NCBI GenBank assembly: GCA_913757435.1
Contig: CAJYDM010000005.1
Location: 62,001 to 126,000 of the forward strand
DNA length: 64,000 nucleotides
Origin: Syntrophomonas sp. DTU019
GTDB lineage: Bacteria > Bacillota > Syntrophomonadia > Syntrophomonadales > Syntrophomonadaceae
Reading direction: 5' to 3'
The notes beneath the pieces are model-generated. The model was given only the letters and a program-made list of their open reading frames with translations, did no database searches and was not told the DNA's origin. Made by a program: the position numbers and the translations under genes. Shown one piece after another: positions 46,296-55,475 of this stretch. The stretch's first letter is position 1. Each line of letters opens with the position of its first letter.

Positions 46296-47933
46296 ATGAG
46301 AAAGAAAATAGTGATAATAGGTGGGGTTGCTGCTGGCGCCAGTGCTGCAGCACGATTGAGAAGAATGGACGAAGAAGCCGAGATAGTAATGTTTGAAAGG
46401 GGCCAGGACATTTCCTTTGCCAATTGCGGTTTGCCTTACTATGTGGGAGGCGTTATCGCCAAAAAGAACAACCTTTTAGTGCAGACCCCGAGAGCTATGT
46501 CTAAACGTTTTGCCATAGATGTACGCGTTTTAACCGAGGTGCAGGAGATCATACCGACAGAAAAGCGAATTGTAGCCCATGACTTTGGCAGCGGAGAGAA
46601 ATACTCCGAAAGCTACGATTATCTGGTGCTTTGTCCGGGCGCAGCTCCGGTGATACCCGACATACCAGGGATCAACCGGCCCAATGTATATACCGTCAGA
46701 AATATTCCCGATAGCGAGAAGATAAAAGCCCATGTGGAAGTTAGCGATGTACAAAATGTAGTAATTATCGGGGCCGGTTTCATTGGCATGGAAATGGCGG
46801 AAATGATGCAAGTGCGGGAATTGAATGTCACCGTGGTTGAAGCCAGTCCGCAGATTTTAGGCGTTTTAGATCCGGAAATGGCTAGTATCGTCGAGAAATA
46901 TGTGACCTCCCAAGGGGTGAAGTTTATCACCGGAGATGTGGCAGTGGCCCTGGAAGGAGACCCGGCAGTCAATAAAGTCATACTGAAAAGCGGAATTGAA
47001 ATCCCTGCCGACCTGGTTATTCTGGGGATCGGAGTCAAGCCGGAAACCTGGCTGGCTGTGCAGGCCGGGCTGGAAATAGGTGAAACCGGAGGAATCAAGG
47101 TAAACCAATACTTGCAGACTTCGGACCCCTTTATTTATGCCGCAGGAGATGCCATCGAGGTCAACGATTATGTGACTGGTAACGCCACCCTGGTACCCAT
47201 GGCCGGACCGGCCAACCGCCAGGGGTGGATAGTGGCCAACAATATCGCCGGGCGCAAGATCGAATATCCGGGCAGTCAGGGGACGGGAATAATCAAACTC
47301 ATGGATATGGTAGTGGCTGTGACCGGCAGGAATGAGCGCTCCCTGCAACGCTGGGGAATCGACTATCTGACCTGCCATGTTCACCCCAACTCTCATGCCA
47401 CCTATTATCCGGGTGCCAGCCAGATGACCATCAAACTGATTTTCAGTCCGGAAGGCAAGATTTTGGGAGCGCAAATAGTAGGATACGACAATGTGGACAA
47501 AGCCATAGACGCCTTTGCTACTGCTATTCGTGCTCGTATGACGGTGTATGATCTGCAGGATTTGGAACTGGCTTATGCGCCGCCCTTCTCTTCCGCCAAA
47601 ACCCCTGTCAACCTGGCCGGTTATGCGGCTGCCAATATCTTGGAGGGCATGGTGGAGCCGGTCAGATGGGAAAATGTTGATGCTCTGGTCAAAGCCGGTG
47701 CTTTGCTGGTGGACGTGCGCACCGATAAGGAACATCAGAAGATGCCGGTGGAGGGTTCGGTCAATATGCCTTTGGATGAACTGCGCGATAATTTGGGTCA
47801 AATCTCTGAGGACCAAGAAATTCTGGCCTTCTGCCAGGTTGGCTTGAGGTCGTATGTGGCCAACCGTATCCTGCGTCAAAAAGGATTCAAGGTCAAGAAC
47901 ATCAGCGGCGGATACAAAATGTATCCCAAGTAG
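46296..47933 (+). CDS. CoA-disulfide reductase-like flavoenzyme with rhodanese domain
   Basis: A 545-residue fusion. The N-terminal pyridine-nucleotide-disulfide oxidoreductase part has the FAD motif VIIGGVAAGASAAA and single active-site C44 in FANCGLPYYVGG, as in CoA-disulfide reductases and NADH-dependent persulfide reductases. The C-terminal rhodanese domain (about 460-545) has LLVDVRTDKEH and active C513 in FCQVGLRS. Fusions of this kind reduce CoA-disulfide, persulfide or polysulfide. The ribosome binding site right before ATG 46296 is weak (see the leader entry). Confidence 0.9.
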   Translation: MRKKIVIIGGVAAGASAAARLRRMDEEAEIVMFERGQDISFANCGLPYYVGGVIAKKNNLLVQTPRAMSKRFAIDVRVLTEVQEIIPTEKRIVAHDFGSGEKYSESYDYLVLCPGAAPVIPDIPGINRPNVYTVRNIPDSEKIKAHVEVSDVQNVVIIGAGFIGMEMAEMMQVRELNVTVVEASPQILGVLDPEMASIVEKYVTSQGVKFITGDVAVALEGDPAVNKVILKSGIEIPADLVILGIGVKPETWLAVQAGLEIGETGGIKVNQYLQTSDPFIYAAGDAIEVNDYVTGNATLVPMAGPANRQGWIVANNIAGRKIEYPGSQGTGIIKLMDMVVAVTGRNERSLQRWGIDYLTCHVHPNSHATYYPGASQMTIKLIFSPEGKILGAQIVGYDNVDKAIDAFATAIRARMTVYDLQDLELAYAPPFSSAKTPVNLAGYAAANILEGMVEPVRWENVDALVKAGALLVDVRTDKEHQKMPVEGSVNMPLDELRDNLGQISEDQEILAFCQVGLRSYVANRILRQKGFKVKNISGGYKMYPK

Positions 47934-48276
47934 GGGCGGGGCTTTGCTCCGTCCGCGGTATGTAGAGGCGGGGCTTTGCTCCGTCCGCGGTATGTAGAGG
48001 CGGGGCTCTGCTCCGCCCGCGGTATGTAGGGCGGGCTTTGCTCCGTCCGCGGTATGTAGGGCGGGCTCTGCTCCGCCCGCAGTATGTAGGGCGGGGCTCT
48101 GCTCCGCTCGCGGTATGTAGGGCGGGGCTCTGCTCCGCCCGCAGTATGTAGGGGCAGGGCTCTGCTCCGCCCGCAGTATGAGGGGCGGGCTCTGCTCCGC
48201 CCGCGGTATGTAGGGGCGGGGCTCTGCTCCACCCGCGGTATGTAGGGGCGGGGCTCTGCTCCGCTCGCGGTATGTA
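47934..48276. repeat. Tandem array of 11 GC-rich 30-32 bp units
   Basis: Eleven imperfect units of the type GGGGCGGGGCTCTGCTCCG followed by CCCGCGGTATGTA, beginning directly at the reductase stop codon. Each unit can form its own 8-bp hairpin (GGCGGGGC-TCT-GCTCCGCC). Unit lengths vary by 1-2 bp and substitutions recur (TTT/TCT, GTCC/GCCC, CGG/CAG), so it evolved by unequal duplication. It does not code in a plausible frame. Confidence 0.92.
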
Positions 48277-48277
48277 G

Positions 48278-48322
48278 GGGGCTGTACCAATGTCCAAAAT
48301 GGACATTGGTACAGCCCCTTTT
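48278..48322 (+). terminator. Strong terminator at the end of the tandem array
   Basis: An 18-bp perfect stem, arms 48278-48295 and 48301-48318 (GGGGCTGTACCAATGTCC and its complement), loop AAAAT, then TTTTG. Confidence 0.85.
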
Positions 48323-48441
48323 GTTATTCGGGTGCGGCAGGGAACGGTTTAGCGTCCGCAAATAATATAAAATATTTCATGGTTAGGGGTAGACGACCTG
48401 TACACCCCCAGAAATTACAGCTATTTCATGAATGTGGTTTG

Positions 48442-48465
48442 GCGGGCGGAGCAGAGCCCCGCTCC
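48442..48465 (-). repeat. Solo inverted copy of the array unit
   Basis: CGGGCGGAGCAGAGCCCCGC is the reverse complement of the unit found in the array 170 bp upstream. It shows that the unit exists outside the tandem array and in both orientations. Confidence 0.8.
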
Positions 48466-48470
48466 TGCAG

Positions 48471-48499
48471 TCATTATGACTTTTCGGCTGGCATATACT
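48471..48499 (+). promoter_or_regulatory. Possible sigma-E promoter for yqfCD
   Basis: TCATTAT (48471-48477) and CATATACT (48492-48499) are 14 nt apart, close to the sigma-E pattern (ATA-containing -35, CATA-type -10, 13-15 nt spacing). In Bacillus yqfC and yqfD are sigma-E dependent. Motif match only. Confidence 0.5.
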
Positions 48500-48533
48500 T
48501 GTGTGAGTGAATTTAGCCGAGAGGTGATTATAA

Positions 48534-48812
48534 ATGGAAAACCGCAGGGAGGCCTTTAATAAAGCTGTGGCCGATTTTTTGGAGATACCCCGCGACCTGG
48601 TCATGGACATACCTAAGCTGACTCTGGTGGGGAGAAACGAACTGTATTTGGAAAACCACCGCGGCATCATACAGTATAACCCCCAGCTGCTGCGTATCAA
48701 TCTGAGCCGGGGGTTTCTGGAAATCGAAGGTCAGGACATGGAGATCAGAGCTTTAATGCCGGAAGAGTTGTATATCAGCGGTGAAATCAAATCGGTTAGG
48801 TTTAGGGATTAA
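48534..48812 (+). CDS. yqfC: Sporulation protein YqfC
   Basis: A 92-residue YabP/YqfC-family protein. Conserved elements: FLEIPRDLVMDIPKLTLVGRNELYLENHRGI and LRINLSRGFLEIEG. Family members are expressed in the mother cell and needed for efficient sporulation. ATG 48534 follows GAGGTGA. The gene yqfD begins 13 nt downstream. Confidence 0.93.
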   Translation: MENRREAFNKAVADFLEIPRDLVMDIPKLTLVGRNELYLENHRGIIQYNPQLLRINLSRGFLEIEGQDMEIRALMPEELYISGEIKSVRFRD

Positions 48813-48825
48813 AGGGGGTTAGTCC

Positions 48826-50034
48826 ATGGGCAACCGCTTTTTTGAACAATTCGGCGGGGTGATTACAGTCACTGTAGAAGGTCAATATCCGGAACGCCTG
48901 ATAAATATGGCCTTATCGCGGGGGATATATATTTGGAATATCAAACCGTTGTCAAATGGCATGCGTTTTGAAATCCGCAGCAGCGGCTATGAAGCCCTGC
49001 GTACCATAGCCGAGGAGAATGGCTACCATCTGCAAGTGGTTTCAAAACACGGACTGCCGGTGTATAAAAGCATCATGAAAAGACGGGTGGGCTTCATGGC
49101 GGGGGGGCTGTTCTTCATCATCGCGCTTTACCTGCTCTCTTCCTTCGTATGGTTCATAGAAGTCAAGGGCAATGAACGCATCCCCACAGAACGGATTTTA
49201 GCCGCCATCAACAAATACGGCATCCAGCAGGGCGTGCCTAAATGGAGCTTCAGCCGTGTGGAAGTGGAGGAACAGGTGTTAAGAGAGATTGGCGATCTGT
49301 CCTATATTAAAATAGATATCCGCGGGGTCAAAGCCAATATAAAAGTAGTGGAGAAAATCGTGGTTCCGCAGCAGGAGATTACCGGGCCCAGTGACATGGT
49401 GGCAGCCCGCAGCGGGGTGGTAGAGGAAATCCTGGTTATAGACGGTCAGGCCAAGGTCGAGAGCGGGCAGGCGGTGGCTAAAGGAGATGTACTCATTTCG
49501 GGTACGGTCACTCCGGTATTGAATCCTTATGCTCCTCCTCCAATAGAGCCGCTCACCCCTTACCAGGTGCAGGCCAGAGGAGTAGTGAAAGCCCGGGTGT
49601 GGTACCAGGGCTACGGAGAGTGCCCTTTAAGGAGCCAGAACATGGTCTTGAGCGGACGAGAAGCCCATCAGGTAGGCTTGCTGACTCCATGGAAGGAATT
49701 CACCCTCTGGGGTCAGAAGAGGCCCCAGTATGAACATGAACAGATCAAAGCCACCAGCTATATACTGGGCACTCCCTTTGGACCATTAGGTTTCAACTAT
49801 CATCTGTTCAGTGAGGAGCAGCCTGAGGAGGTTATCCATTCCGAGCTCGAAGCCACACAGATCGCCCGGCAAAAGGCTTTACAGAGTCTGGAGGACCAAA
49901 TTGGGGAATCCGCCGTGGTTACCGACAGCAAGTTTGAGGTCTTATCATCCCCCAGCGATACCATCATGCGCATCAAGGTCTCAGTGGAGATCATAGAAGA
50001 TATAGCCGTAGTCCAGCCTATAGCCGGGTCATGA
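48826..50034 (+). CDS. yqfD: Sporulation protein YqfD
   Basis: A 402-residue membrane protein needed for spore formation in Bacillus. A cytoplasmic N-terminal domain (1-85) is followed by one clear transmembrane helix (about 88-108, VGFMAGGLFFIIALYLLSS) and a large extracytoplasmic part (FVWFIEVKGNERIPTERIL). The molecular role is unknown. Co-transcribed with yqfC. Confidence 0.93.
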   Translation: MGNRFFEQFGGVITVTVEGQYPERLINMALSRGIYIWNIKPLSNGMRFEIRSSGYEALRTIAEENGYHLQVVSKHGLPVYKSIMKRRVGFMAGGLFFIIALYLLSSFVWFIEVKGNERIPTERILAAINKYGIQQGVPKWSFSRVEVEEQVLREIGDLSYIKIDIRGVKANIKVVEKIVVPQQEITGPSDMVAARSGVVEEILVIDGQAKVESGQAVAKGDVLISGTVTPVLNPYAPPPIEPLTPYQVQARGVVKARVWYQGYGECPLRSQNMVLSGREAHQVGLLTPWKEFTLWGQKRPQYEHEQIKATSYILGTPFGPLGFNYHLFSEEQPEEVIHSELEATQIARQKALQSLEDQIGESAVVTDSKFEVLSSPSDTIMRIKVSVEIIEDIAVVQPIAGS

Positions 50035-50057
50035 GAAGTGTACTTCCTGATGACATG

Positions 50058-50066
50058 TGCTATAAT
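50058..50066 (+). promoter_or_regulatory. Extended -10 promoter candidate before phoH
   Basis: TGC precedes a perfect TATAAT (50061-50066); no good -35 is visible. It would let the phoH-to-recO genes be transcribed independently of sporulation genes yqfCD. Confidence 0.4.
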
Positions 50067-50116
50067 AACTAGCATAAAAGCAGCCCATGCCAGACGATCC
50101 AGGGAGGAAAAGCTAT

Positions 50117-51073
50117 TTGATCGAAAAAGAACAACGCATATCGATTGCCAACAATGACATTGCTTCAGCTTTTTTCGGGACTGGAGACGAGAATTTCCGC
50201 TATCTCAGAGGCTTGTGTCCAGCTGATATTTCGGCACGGGGTTCTGATATATATGTTAAAGGGGCGGCAGATGAAGTGGACCAGGCCACAGAACTGGTCA
50301 ACAGTCTTATAGATATTGTAGATCATGAAGGTCAACTGACAATTAATGATATCAACTATGTCGACAAACTCATCAAACGCGGCGAGAAGGCGCGCCACAA
50401 TGAGATCGTGTCCGGCACTATTATCACCACTGTGCGTGGCAAGGCAGTCAAGGCCAAAACCCTGGGACAGAAGAAATACGTACAGTCCATCATGGACAAT
50501 GATGTGGTGTTTGGGATAGGTCCAGCCGGAACCGGCAAGACCTATCTGGCGGTGGTTATGGCCGTGCGGGCATTGAAGAACAAGGACGTGGAGAGGATCG
50601 TCTTGGTGCGGCCGGCGGTGGAGGCGGGTGAAAAACTGGGCTTTCTCCCGGGAGATTTCATGGAGAAGGTCAACCCCTATTTGCGTCCGCTCTATGACGG
50701 GCTCTTCGATGTTCTGGGTGTAGATGTCACCCAGCGCTATATTGAGCGCAATATAATAGAAATCGCCCCTCTGGCCTACATGAGAGGGCGTACCTTGAAC
50801 AGCGCTTTCATAATTCTGGATGAAGCCCAAAACACCACCCCTCAGCAGATGAAGATGTTTCTGACCCGTCTCGGGTTCGGCTCCAAGGCGGTGATCACCG
50901 GCGACATCACTCAGGTCGACCTACCCAAAGAAGAATTTTCGGGTTTGATTGAGGTTCAGAAGATACTCAGCCGGGTTGAAGGGGTAGCATTCGATTATCT
51001 CACCAAAGAGGACGTCATCCGCCATCCCCTGGTGCAGAAGATAATCGACGCTTATGAAACCCATGGCAGTTAA
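50117..51073 (+). CDS. phoH: PhoH-like ATPase
   Basis: A 318-residue PhoH/YbeZ-type ATPase. A KH-like N-terminal part is followed by Walker A GPAGTGKTYLAV and Walker B FIILDEAQNTTPQQMKMFLTR. It works with YbeY, three genes on, in rRNA metabolism. I chose TTG 50117, with GGGAGGA about 10 nt upstream; ATG 50087 is in frame but lacks a site and precedes the binding sequence. Confidence 0.92.
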   Translation: MIEKEQRISIANNDIASAFFGTGDENFRYLRGLCPADISARGSDIYVKGAADEVDQATELVNSLIDIVDHEGQLTINDINYVDKLIKRGEKARHNEIVSGTIITTVRGKAVKAKTLGQKKYVQSIMDNDVVFGIGPAGTGKTYLAVVMAVRALKNKDVERIVLVRPAVEAGEKLGFLPGDFMEKVNPYLRPLYDGLFDVLGVDVTQRYIERNIIEIAPLAYMRGRTLNSAFIILDEAQNTTPQQMKMFLTRLGFGSKAVITGDITQVDLPKEEFSGLIEVQKILSRVEGVAFDYLTKEDVIRHPLVQKIIDAYETHGS

Positions 51074-51118
51074 AAATCCACTACCATTCTCAGATGTGAG
51101 TACGTAGAGGAGCGTAGC

Positions 51119-53311
51119 ATGAAGATCCCCACTGTGTTGCAGTTTATCCTGAGACGTTTCAATATATTTTTGCAGAAATCCCGTACTAAGAAGCTATTAA
51201 GCATACTCCTCTTTTTCGGCATAACCATTTTGATCCTGTTCAGCAACTTCAACCCCAAACAGGTTTGGCTGAAACAGGATGAAGTTGCGCGCAGTAATAT
51301 CGTATCCAATATCAATGCGGTGGTAATAGACACCAAACAGACCGAAATCCTCAAACAGCAAGCCGCTGACAAGGTGCAGAAGGTCTATCAGGAGGACAAC
51401 TTCGCCCTGACCAACACCGAAAAAGACATCAATCTGTTCTTCACCAGGCTAAACGAGATCCTGGCTGGACCGGAGGAGGACAGGAATGATGCGGTGCAGA
51501 ATCTGCTTATTCAGACCAATGTAAAAAAGGAATTGTTTCAGCTGCAATATACCCCGGTTCGCTTAGCGGAGTATCTCATGGCCACTTCCGCCCCGGATAT
51601 TGAGAAGATGCGGCAGAGCAGCCTCACCATCGTACGTCCCTTAATGACCAACCCCATCACCGATGATACTTTGAATGGCATATATCAACAGGCCTTCAGC
51701 AGGATAAGCGAGCTGGGCTATGCACCCGAGGCCCGGGATGTCATCAAGATAATATGCATCAATTCACTGCGCGCCAATCTGATATACAATGAAAGCGCCA
51801 CTAACAAAGCTTTGAAAGAAGCCACCGACGCAGTGCAGCCGGTGCAAAAGACCATCAAAGCAGGGGAAATCATTGTTCGTGAGGGTGACCGGGTCACCCC
51901 TGAGCAGATCTCCATATTGGAACAATTGGGCATACAGCGCAGCAAAAGCTATATTGCCACCCTTATCGGTACTTCCATCTTCGTAATGCTCACCTTCTGG
52001 CTGGTTCTGGAATTCCTGCGCCGCCATTATGAACAGTTTTACCGCAATGATATGATGATGCTCTTAATAGGGTTGATATTCATCCTGGTAATAGCCTTCG
52101 CCAGGTTCGTTACCATTATAAAGATCGGTGACAACCCCGAGCTCCATCACCTGGCAGGATTTTTGGCTCCGGTGGCGGCCGGCTCGATGCTCATCGCCAT
52201 CCTCCTCGATAACCGTATGGCCTACTTTATGACCATAATTATGGCGTTGTATGTAGGCTTCCTTACTCAGGGAGACCAGCTGCATTATGCCATAACAGCG
52301 TTCATAGGCGGCACTGTAGGAGTCTTCGGGGTGCATCGCCTCACCCAGATGTCAGACCTGGCCAAATCAGGTCTGCGCATTGCCTTTGCCAACATAGTGA
52401 CCATCATTACCCTTAACCTGATTGGCGGCGAAATAAACCCCAGCATTCTGACCGTGAGCGTTATCATGGGCGCAGCCAATGGAATTCTCTCGGCAGTGCT
52501 AATGATCGGAGCTCTGCCTTATCTGGAGTCGGGATTTTCTCTGACCAGCATGATAAAGCTTCTAGAATTATCCAACCCGAATCATCCCCTGTTGCGGCGA
52601 CTGTTACTGGAAGCTCCGGGGACCTATCATCACAGCCTGATGGTGGGCAATCTGGCCGAGGCTTCGGCTGAGGCGGTAGGCGCCAACCCACTGCTGGTGC
52701 GGGTGGGGGCATTATTCCATGATGTGGGGAAAATTAAGCGCCCCGAGTATTTTGTGGAAAATCAACGCGGCTTCGAAAACCCCCATGAGAAGATCGCTCC
52801 CGCCTTAAGCACCTTGATAATCACCTCCCATGTAAAAGAGGGTGCGGAATTGGCCCGTGAGGCCCATCTGCCTCAGGCCATACTGGATTTCATAGAACAG
52901 CATCACGGCACCAGCCTGGCCAAATATTTTTACAGCCGCGCCCTGGAGGAGGACCCGGACGGTTATATCAATGAAGACAATTTCCGCTATGAAGGCCCCA
53001 AGCCGCAGAGCAAGGAAGTAGCCCTGGTGATGCTGGCTGACTCGGTGGAAGCAGCGGTGCGTTCTCTGCAGGATCCCAATCCGCAGAAAATCAATCAGAT
53101 GGTCCGTATGATAATCAATGACAAACTCAGCGAAGGCCAGCTGGAGACGGCTGACCTGACCTTTAAAGATCTGGATATCATTTCCCAGTCCTTCTGCAAA
53201 TCCCTGGAGGGAATATATCATAAACGCATTGAATACCCGGAGATAATAGTAAGGGAATTCGAAAAGAGGAGGGAACCGGATGGAGACCCTGATTATCAAC
53301 CAGCAGAATAA
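51119..53311 (+). CDS. pgpH: Cyclic-di-AMP phosphodiesterase PgpH-type HD protein
   Basis: A 730-residue membrane protein (YqfF in Bacillus). N-terminal anchor (about 25-43), extracellular 7TMR-HDED domain (to about 280), seven transmembrane helices, then a cytosolic HD domain (HHSLMVGNLAEA, LFHDVGKIKRPEYF, EQHHGTSL). Family members hydrolyse c-di-AMP to pApA, controlling potassium and osmotic balance. ATG 51119 follows GAGGAG. Overlaps ybeY by 32 nt. Confidence 0.95.
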   Translation: MKIPTVLQFILRRFNIFLQKSRTKKLLSILLFFGITILILFSNFNPKQVWLKQDEVARSNIVSNINAVVIDTKQTEILKQQAADKVQKVYQEDNFALTNTEKDINLFFTRLNEILAGPEEDRNDAVQNLLIQTNVKKELFQLQYTPVRLAEYLMATSAPDIEKMRQSSLTIVRPLMTNPITDDTLNGIYQQAFSRISELGYAPEARDVIKIICINSLRANLIYNESATNKALKEATDAVQPVQKTIKAGEIIVREGDRVTPEQISILEQLGIQRSKSYIATLIGTSIFVMLTFWLVLEFLRRHYEQFYRNDMMMLLIGLIFILVIAFARFVTIIKIGDNPELHHLAGFLAPVAAGSMLIAILLDNRMAYFMTIIMALYVGFLTQGDQLHYAITAFIGGTVGVFGVHRLTQMSDLAKSGLRIAFANIVTIITLNLIGGEINPSILTVSVIMGAANGILSAVLMIGALPYLESGFSLTSMIKLLELSNPNHPLLRRLLLEAPGTYHHSLMVGNLAEASAEAVGANPLLVRVGALFHDVGKIKRPEYFVENQRGFENPHEKIAPALSTLIITSHVKEGAELAREAHLPQAILDFIEQHHGTSLAKYFYSRALEEDPDGYINEDNFRYEGPKPQSKEVALVMLADSVEAAVRSLQDPNPQKINQMVRMIINDKLSEGQLETADLTFKDLDIISQSFCKSLEGIYHKRIEYPEIIVREFEKRREPDGDPDYQPAE

Positions 53312-53750
53312 GGTTAATTACACCAGGGTGATGCAGAAAACCATCCTCAATGTGGCTAATGCGGTGGCTAAAATGGCTAAAATTAGCAAGAATACCGAAT
53401 TGAGCATATTGATCGTTGATAACAGCTACATGCAGGAGCTTAACTTCATATATCGCAACCAGAACCGACCTACTGATGTGCTATCATTTGCCATGAATGA
53501 ATTGGCTGATGATGAGCCCAACCCGGGCACTGAGGGCGAGGTGAACGTCTTGGGGGATATAGTCATTTCCCTGGAACAAGCCGAGCTGCAGAGCCAGGCA
53601 TATAACCACAGCCTGGAGCGCGAATTAGGCTATCTGGTCACTCATGGCATGCTGCATCTCCTGGGTTACGATCATGAAACCGATGCTGAACGAGAATTGA
53701 TGAGAAACCTGGAAGAAAAAATCATGGCTAAGGTTAAACTGGAAAGGTAG
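53280..53750 (+). CDS. ybeY: Endoribonuclease YbeY
   Basis: A 156-residue zinc-dependent endoribonuclease for 16S rRNA 3' maturation and ribosome quality control. Metal motif HGMLHLLGYDH; NRPTDVLSFAM is also conserved. GAGGAGG lies before ATG 53280, inside the end of pgpH, so translation is likely coupled. Confidence 0.96.
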   Translation: METLIINQQNKVNYTRVMQKTILNVANAVAKMAKISKNTELSILIVDNSYMQELNFIYRNQNRPTDVLSFAMNELADDEPNPGTEGEVNVLGDIVISLEQAELQSQAYNHSLERELGYLVTHGMLHLLGYDHETDAERELMRNLEEKIMAKVKLER

Positions 53751-53754
53751 CCCC

Positions 53755-54114
53755 ATGAGTTCGAATGGCATCATCAGCAAATTCGCCTGGGCTATCGCGG
53801 GTCTGGTGGCGGTAATACGCGAAGAACGGAATATGAGGATTCACCTGGCCGCTGCCGGTGCGGCCCTGGGAGCAGGTTTGATTTTTAGATTGGAACGCCA
53901 TGAGTGGGGACTTCTGGTCATAGCCATTGTCATGGTCCTGGTGACTGAGGTTGTCAATACTGCCGTTGAGAGGGTGGTCGACCTGATCTCCCCGCAATAT
54001 CATCCCCTGGCTGAAAAGGCCAAGAATATGGCGGCAGGAGCAGTATTGCTAAGCGCCCTGGCGGCAGTTGTGCTGGGAGTGATAATCTTTGTTCCCCATA
54101 TATTTAGGGTTTGA
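53755..54114 (+). CDS. dgkA: DgkA-type lipid kinase (undecaprenol/diacylglycerol kinase)
   Basis: A 119-residue integral membrane kinase with three helices and the signature EVVNTAVERVVDLI. EERNMRIHLAAA precedes the first helix. Gram-positive members mainly phosphorylate undecaprenol, feeding cell-wall synthesis. The ATG is 4 nt after ybeY. Confidence 0.95.
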   Translation: MSSNGIISKFAWAIAGLVAVIREERNMRIHLAAAGAALGAGLIFRLERHEWGLLVIAIVMVLVTEVVNTAVERVVDLISPQYHPLAEKAKNMAAGAVLLSALAAVVLGVIIFVPHIFRV

Positions 54115-54170
54115 CCAAATGAGAATTATGCCACAATATATTAAGGGAGATAGGGCAGGAAAACAGATAT

Positions 54171-54572
54171 ATGGATAAGAGCGAATTGATCCGATTGGCC
54201 CGGGAGGCAAGCAAAAAAGCATATTGCCCCTACTCGAACTTCTCTGTGGGGGCAGCATTGATCAGCAGACAAGGCCAGGTATATACCGGGGCCAATGTGG
54301 AAAACGCCTCCTACGGACTTACTATTTGTGCTGAACGGGCGGCGGTGGTCAAAGCGGTCAACGCCGGAGATATGGAATTAGACACCTTGTGTCTGTGCGG
54401 CAGTGGTGAGGAGTATATTTATCCATGTGGCGCCTGCCTGCAGGTCCTGGCAGAATTCGCCCCTGATCTGAAGGTCATAGTCACCGACCGTCGCGGCAAT
54501 CTTAGAGAACATCAGCTTATAGAACTGCTGCCCTTTCAGTTTCAATTTAATGTGGAGGAAAAAACACTTTGA
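54171..54572 (+). CDS. cdd: Cytidine deaminase
   Basis: Deaminates cytidine and deoxycytidine for pyrimidine salvage. The 133-residue zinc enzyme has C53-A-E55 (catalytic glutamate) and PC86-GA-C89. Substrate residues NVENASYG are intact. The stop overlaps the TTG start of era by 4 nt. Confidence 0.96.
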   Translation: MDKSELIRLAREASKKAYCPYSNFSVGAALISRQGQVYTGANVENASYGLTICAERAAVVKAVNAGDMELDTLCLCGSGEEYIYPCGACLQVLAEFAPDLKVIVTDRRGNLREHQLIELLPFQFQFNVEEKTL

Positions 54573-55450
54573 GATCGGGATTTGTAACCATAGTGGGTCG
54601 GCCCAATGCAGGTAAATCCACTTTGATGAATCATATCGTAGGGAAGAAGGTGGCTATAGTCTCTGAAAAGCCACAGACTACCCGTAATCGCATCCAGGGC
54701 ATCTACACCACTGAGCAGGGTCAGATCATTTTCGTGGATACCCCCGGGATCCATAAGCCCAAGCACCTTTTAGGAGAGTACATGGTGCAGGTATCCACCC
54801 GTTCCTTGCATGAAGTGGATATAATCTATTATATGACTGATGTGACCAGGCCTTTCGGCAGTGGGGAACGCTATATCATCGATTATTTGCAAGGGGTTTC
54901 GGCACCAGTATTTCTGCTCATAAATAAAATCGACTTGGTCGATCTGGAGCGGGCTACCGACCACATCAATGACTTTTGCGGGTATATGAATTTTGCCGAG
55001 ACTATCTTCCTGTCGGCTATGCAGGGCACCAATATCCCAGAGTTGTTGGAAAAGACCTGGCAGTATCTGCCCCAAGGGCCGCTGTATTATCCGGAAGGCG
55101 ATTTCACCGATCAGCCGGTTTCCTTCCAGGCAGCCGAACTGATCCGCGAGAAAGCCCTGTGGCTCACCCGCGACGAGATTCCCCATTCCCTGGCGGTGGA
55201 TGTGGAGGAGATGCGTCATCAGAATGGCGGCAAAGCCTATCTGCGGGCAGTGATCTATATAGAGCGCGATTCCCAGAAGGGCATCGTCATTGGCAAAAAT
55301 GGACAGATGCTTAAACAGATTGGGGAACAATCCCGCCAGGAGCTGGAAGGCCTCCTGGACCGGCCGGTTTACCTGGACCTGTGGGTGAAAGTGAAGAAGA
55401 ACTGGCGTGACAGCGAGAATAACCTCAACCAACTGGGCTATACCCGCTGA
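54569..55450 (+). CDS. era: GTPase Era
   Basis: Essential GTPase for 30S assembly. 293 residues: GTPase domain (GRPNAGKST at 10-18, DTPGIHKPKH, NKIDLVD) and KH domain with GIVIGKNGQMLKQIG. TTG start 54569 follows GGAGG at about 10 nt and overlaps the cdd stop, as often seen for this pair. Confidence 0.97.
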   Translation: MRSGFVTIVGRPNAGKSTLMNHIVGKKVAIVSEKPQTTRNRIQGIYTTEQGQIIFVDTPGIHKPKHLLGEYMVQVSTRSLHEVDIIYYMTDVTRPFGSGERYIIDYLQGVSAPVFLLINKIDLVDLERATDHINDFCGYMNFAETIFLSAMQGTNIPELLEKTWQYLPQGPLYYPEGDFTDQPVSFQAAELIREKALWLTRDEIPHSLAVDVEEMRHQNGGKAYLRAVIYIERDSQKGIVIGKNGQMLKQIGEQSRQELEGLLDRPVYLDLWVKVKKNWRDSENNLNQLGYTR

Positions 55451-55475
55451 TTGAACCACAGAAGGGCACATCATT

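Noticed and set aside
47934-48276. CRISPR array
   Set aside because: Units follow each other without unique spacers, and no cas genes are nearby.
47876-48361. Long reverse-strand open frames with repeated Arg-Ala-Pro-Pro/Glu-Gln-Ser-Pro motifs
   Set aside because: They are translations of the non-coding tandem repeat in three frames; unit lengths of 30, 31 and 32 bp keep shifting the frame, and there is no ribosome binding site or conserved start.
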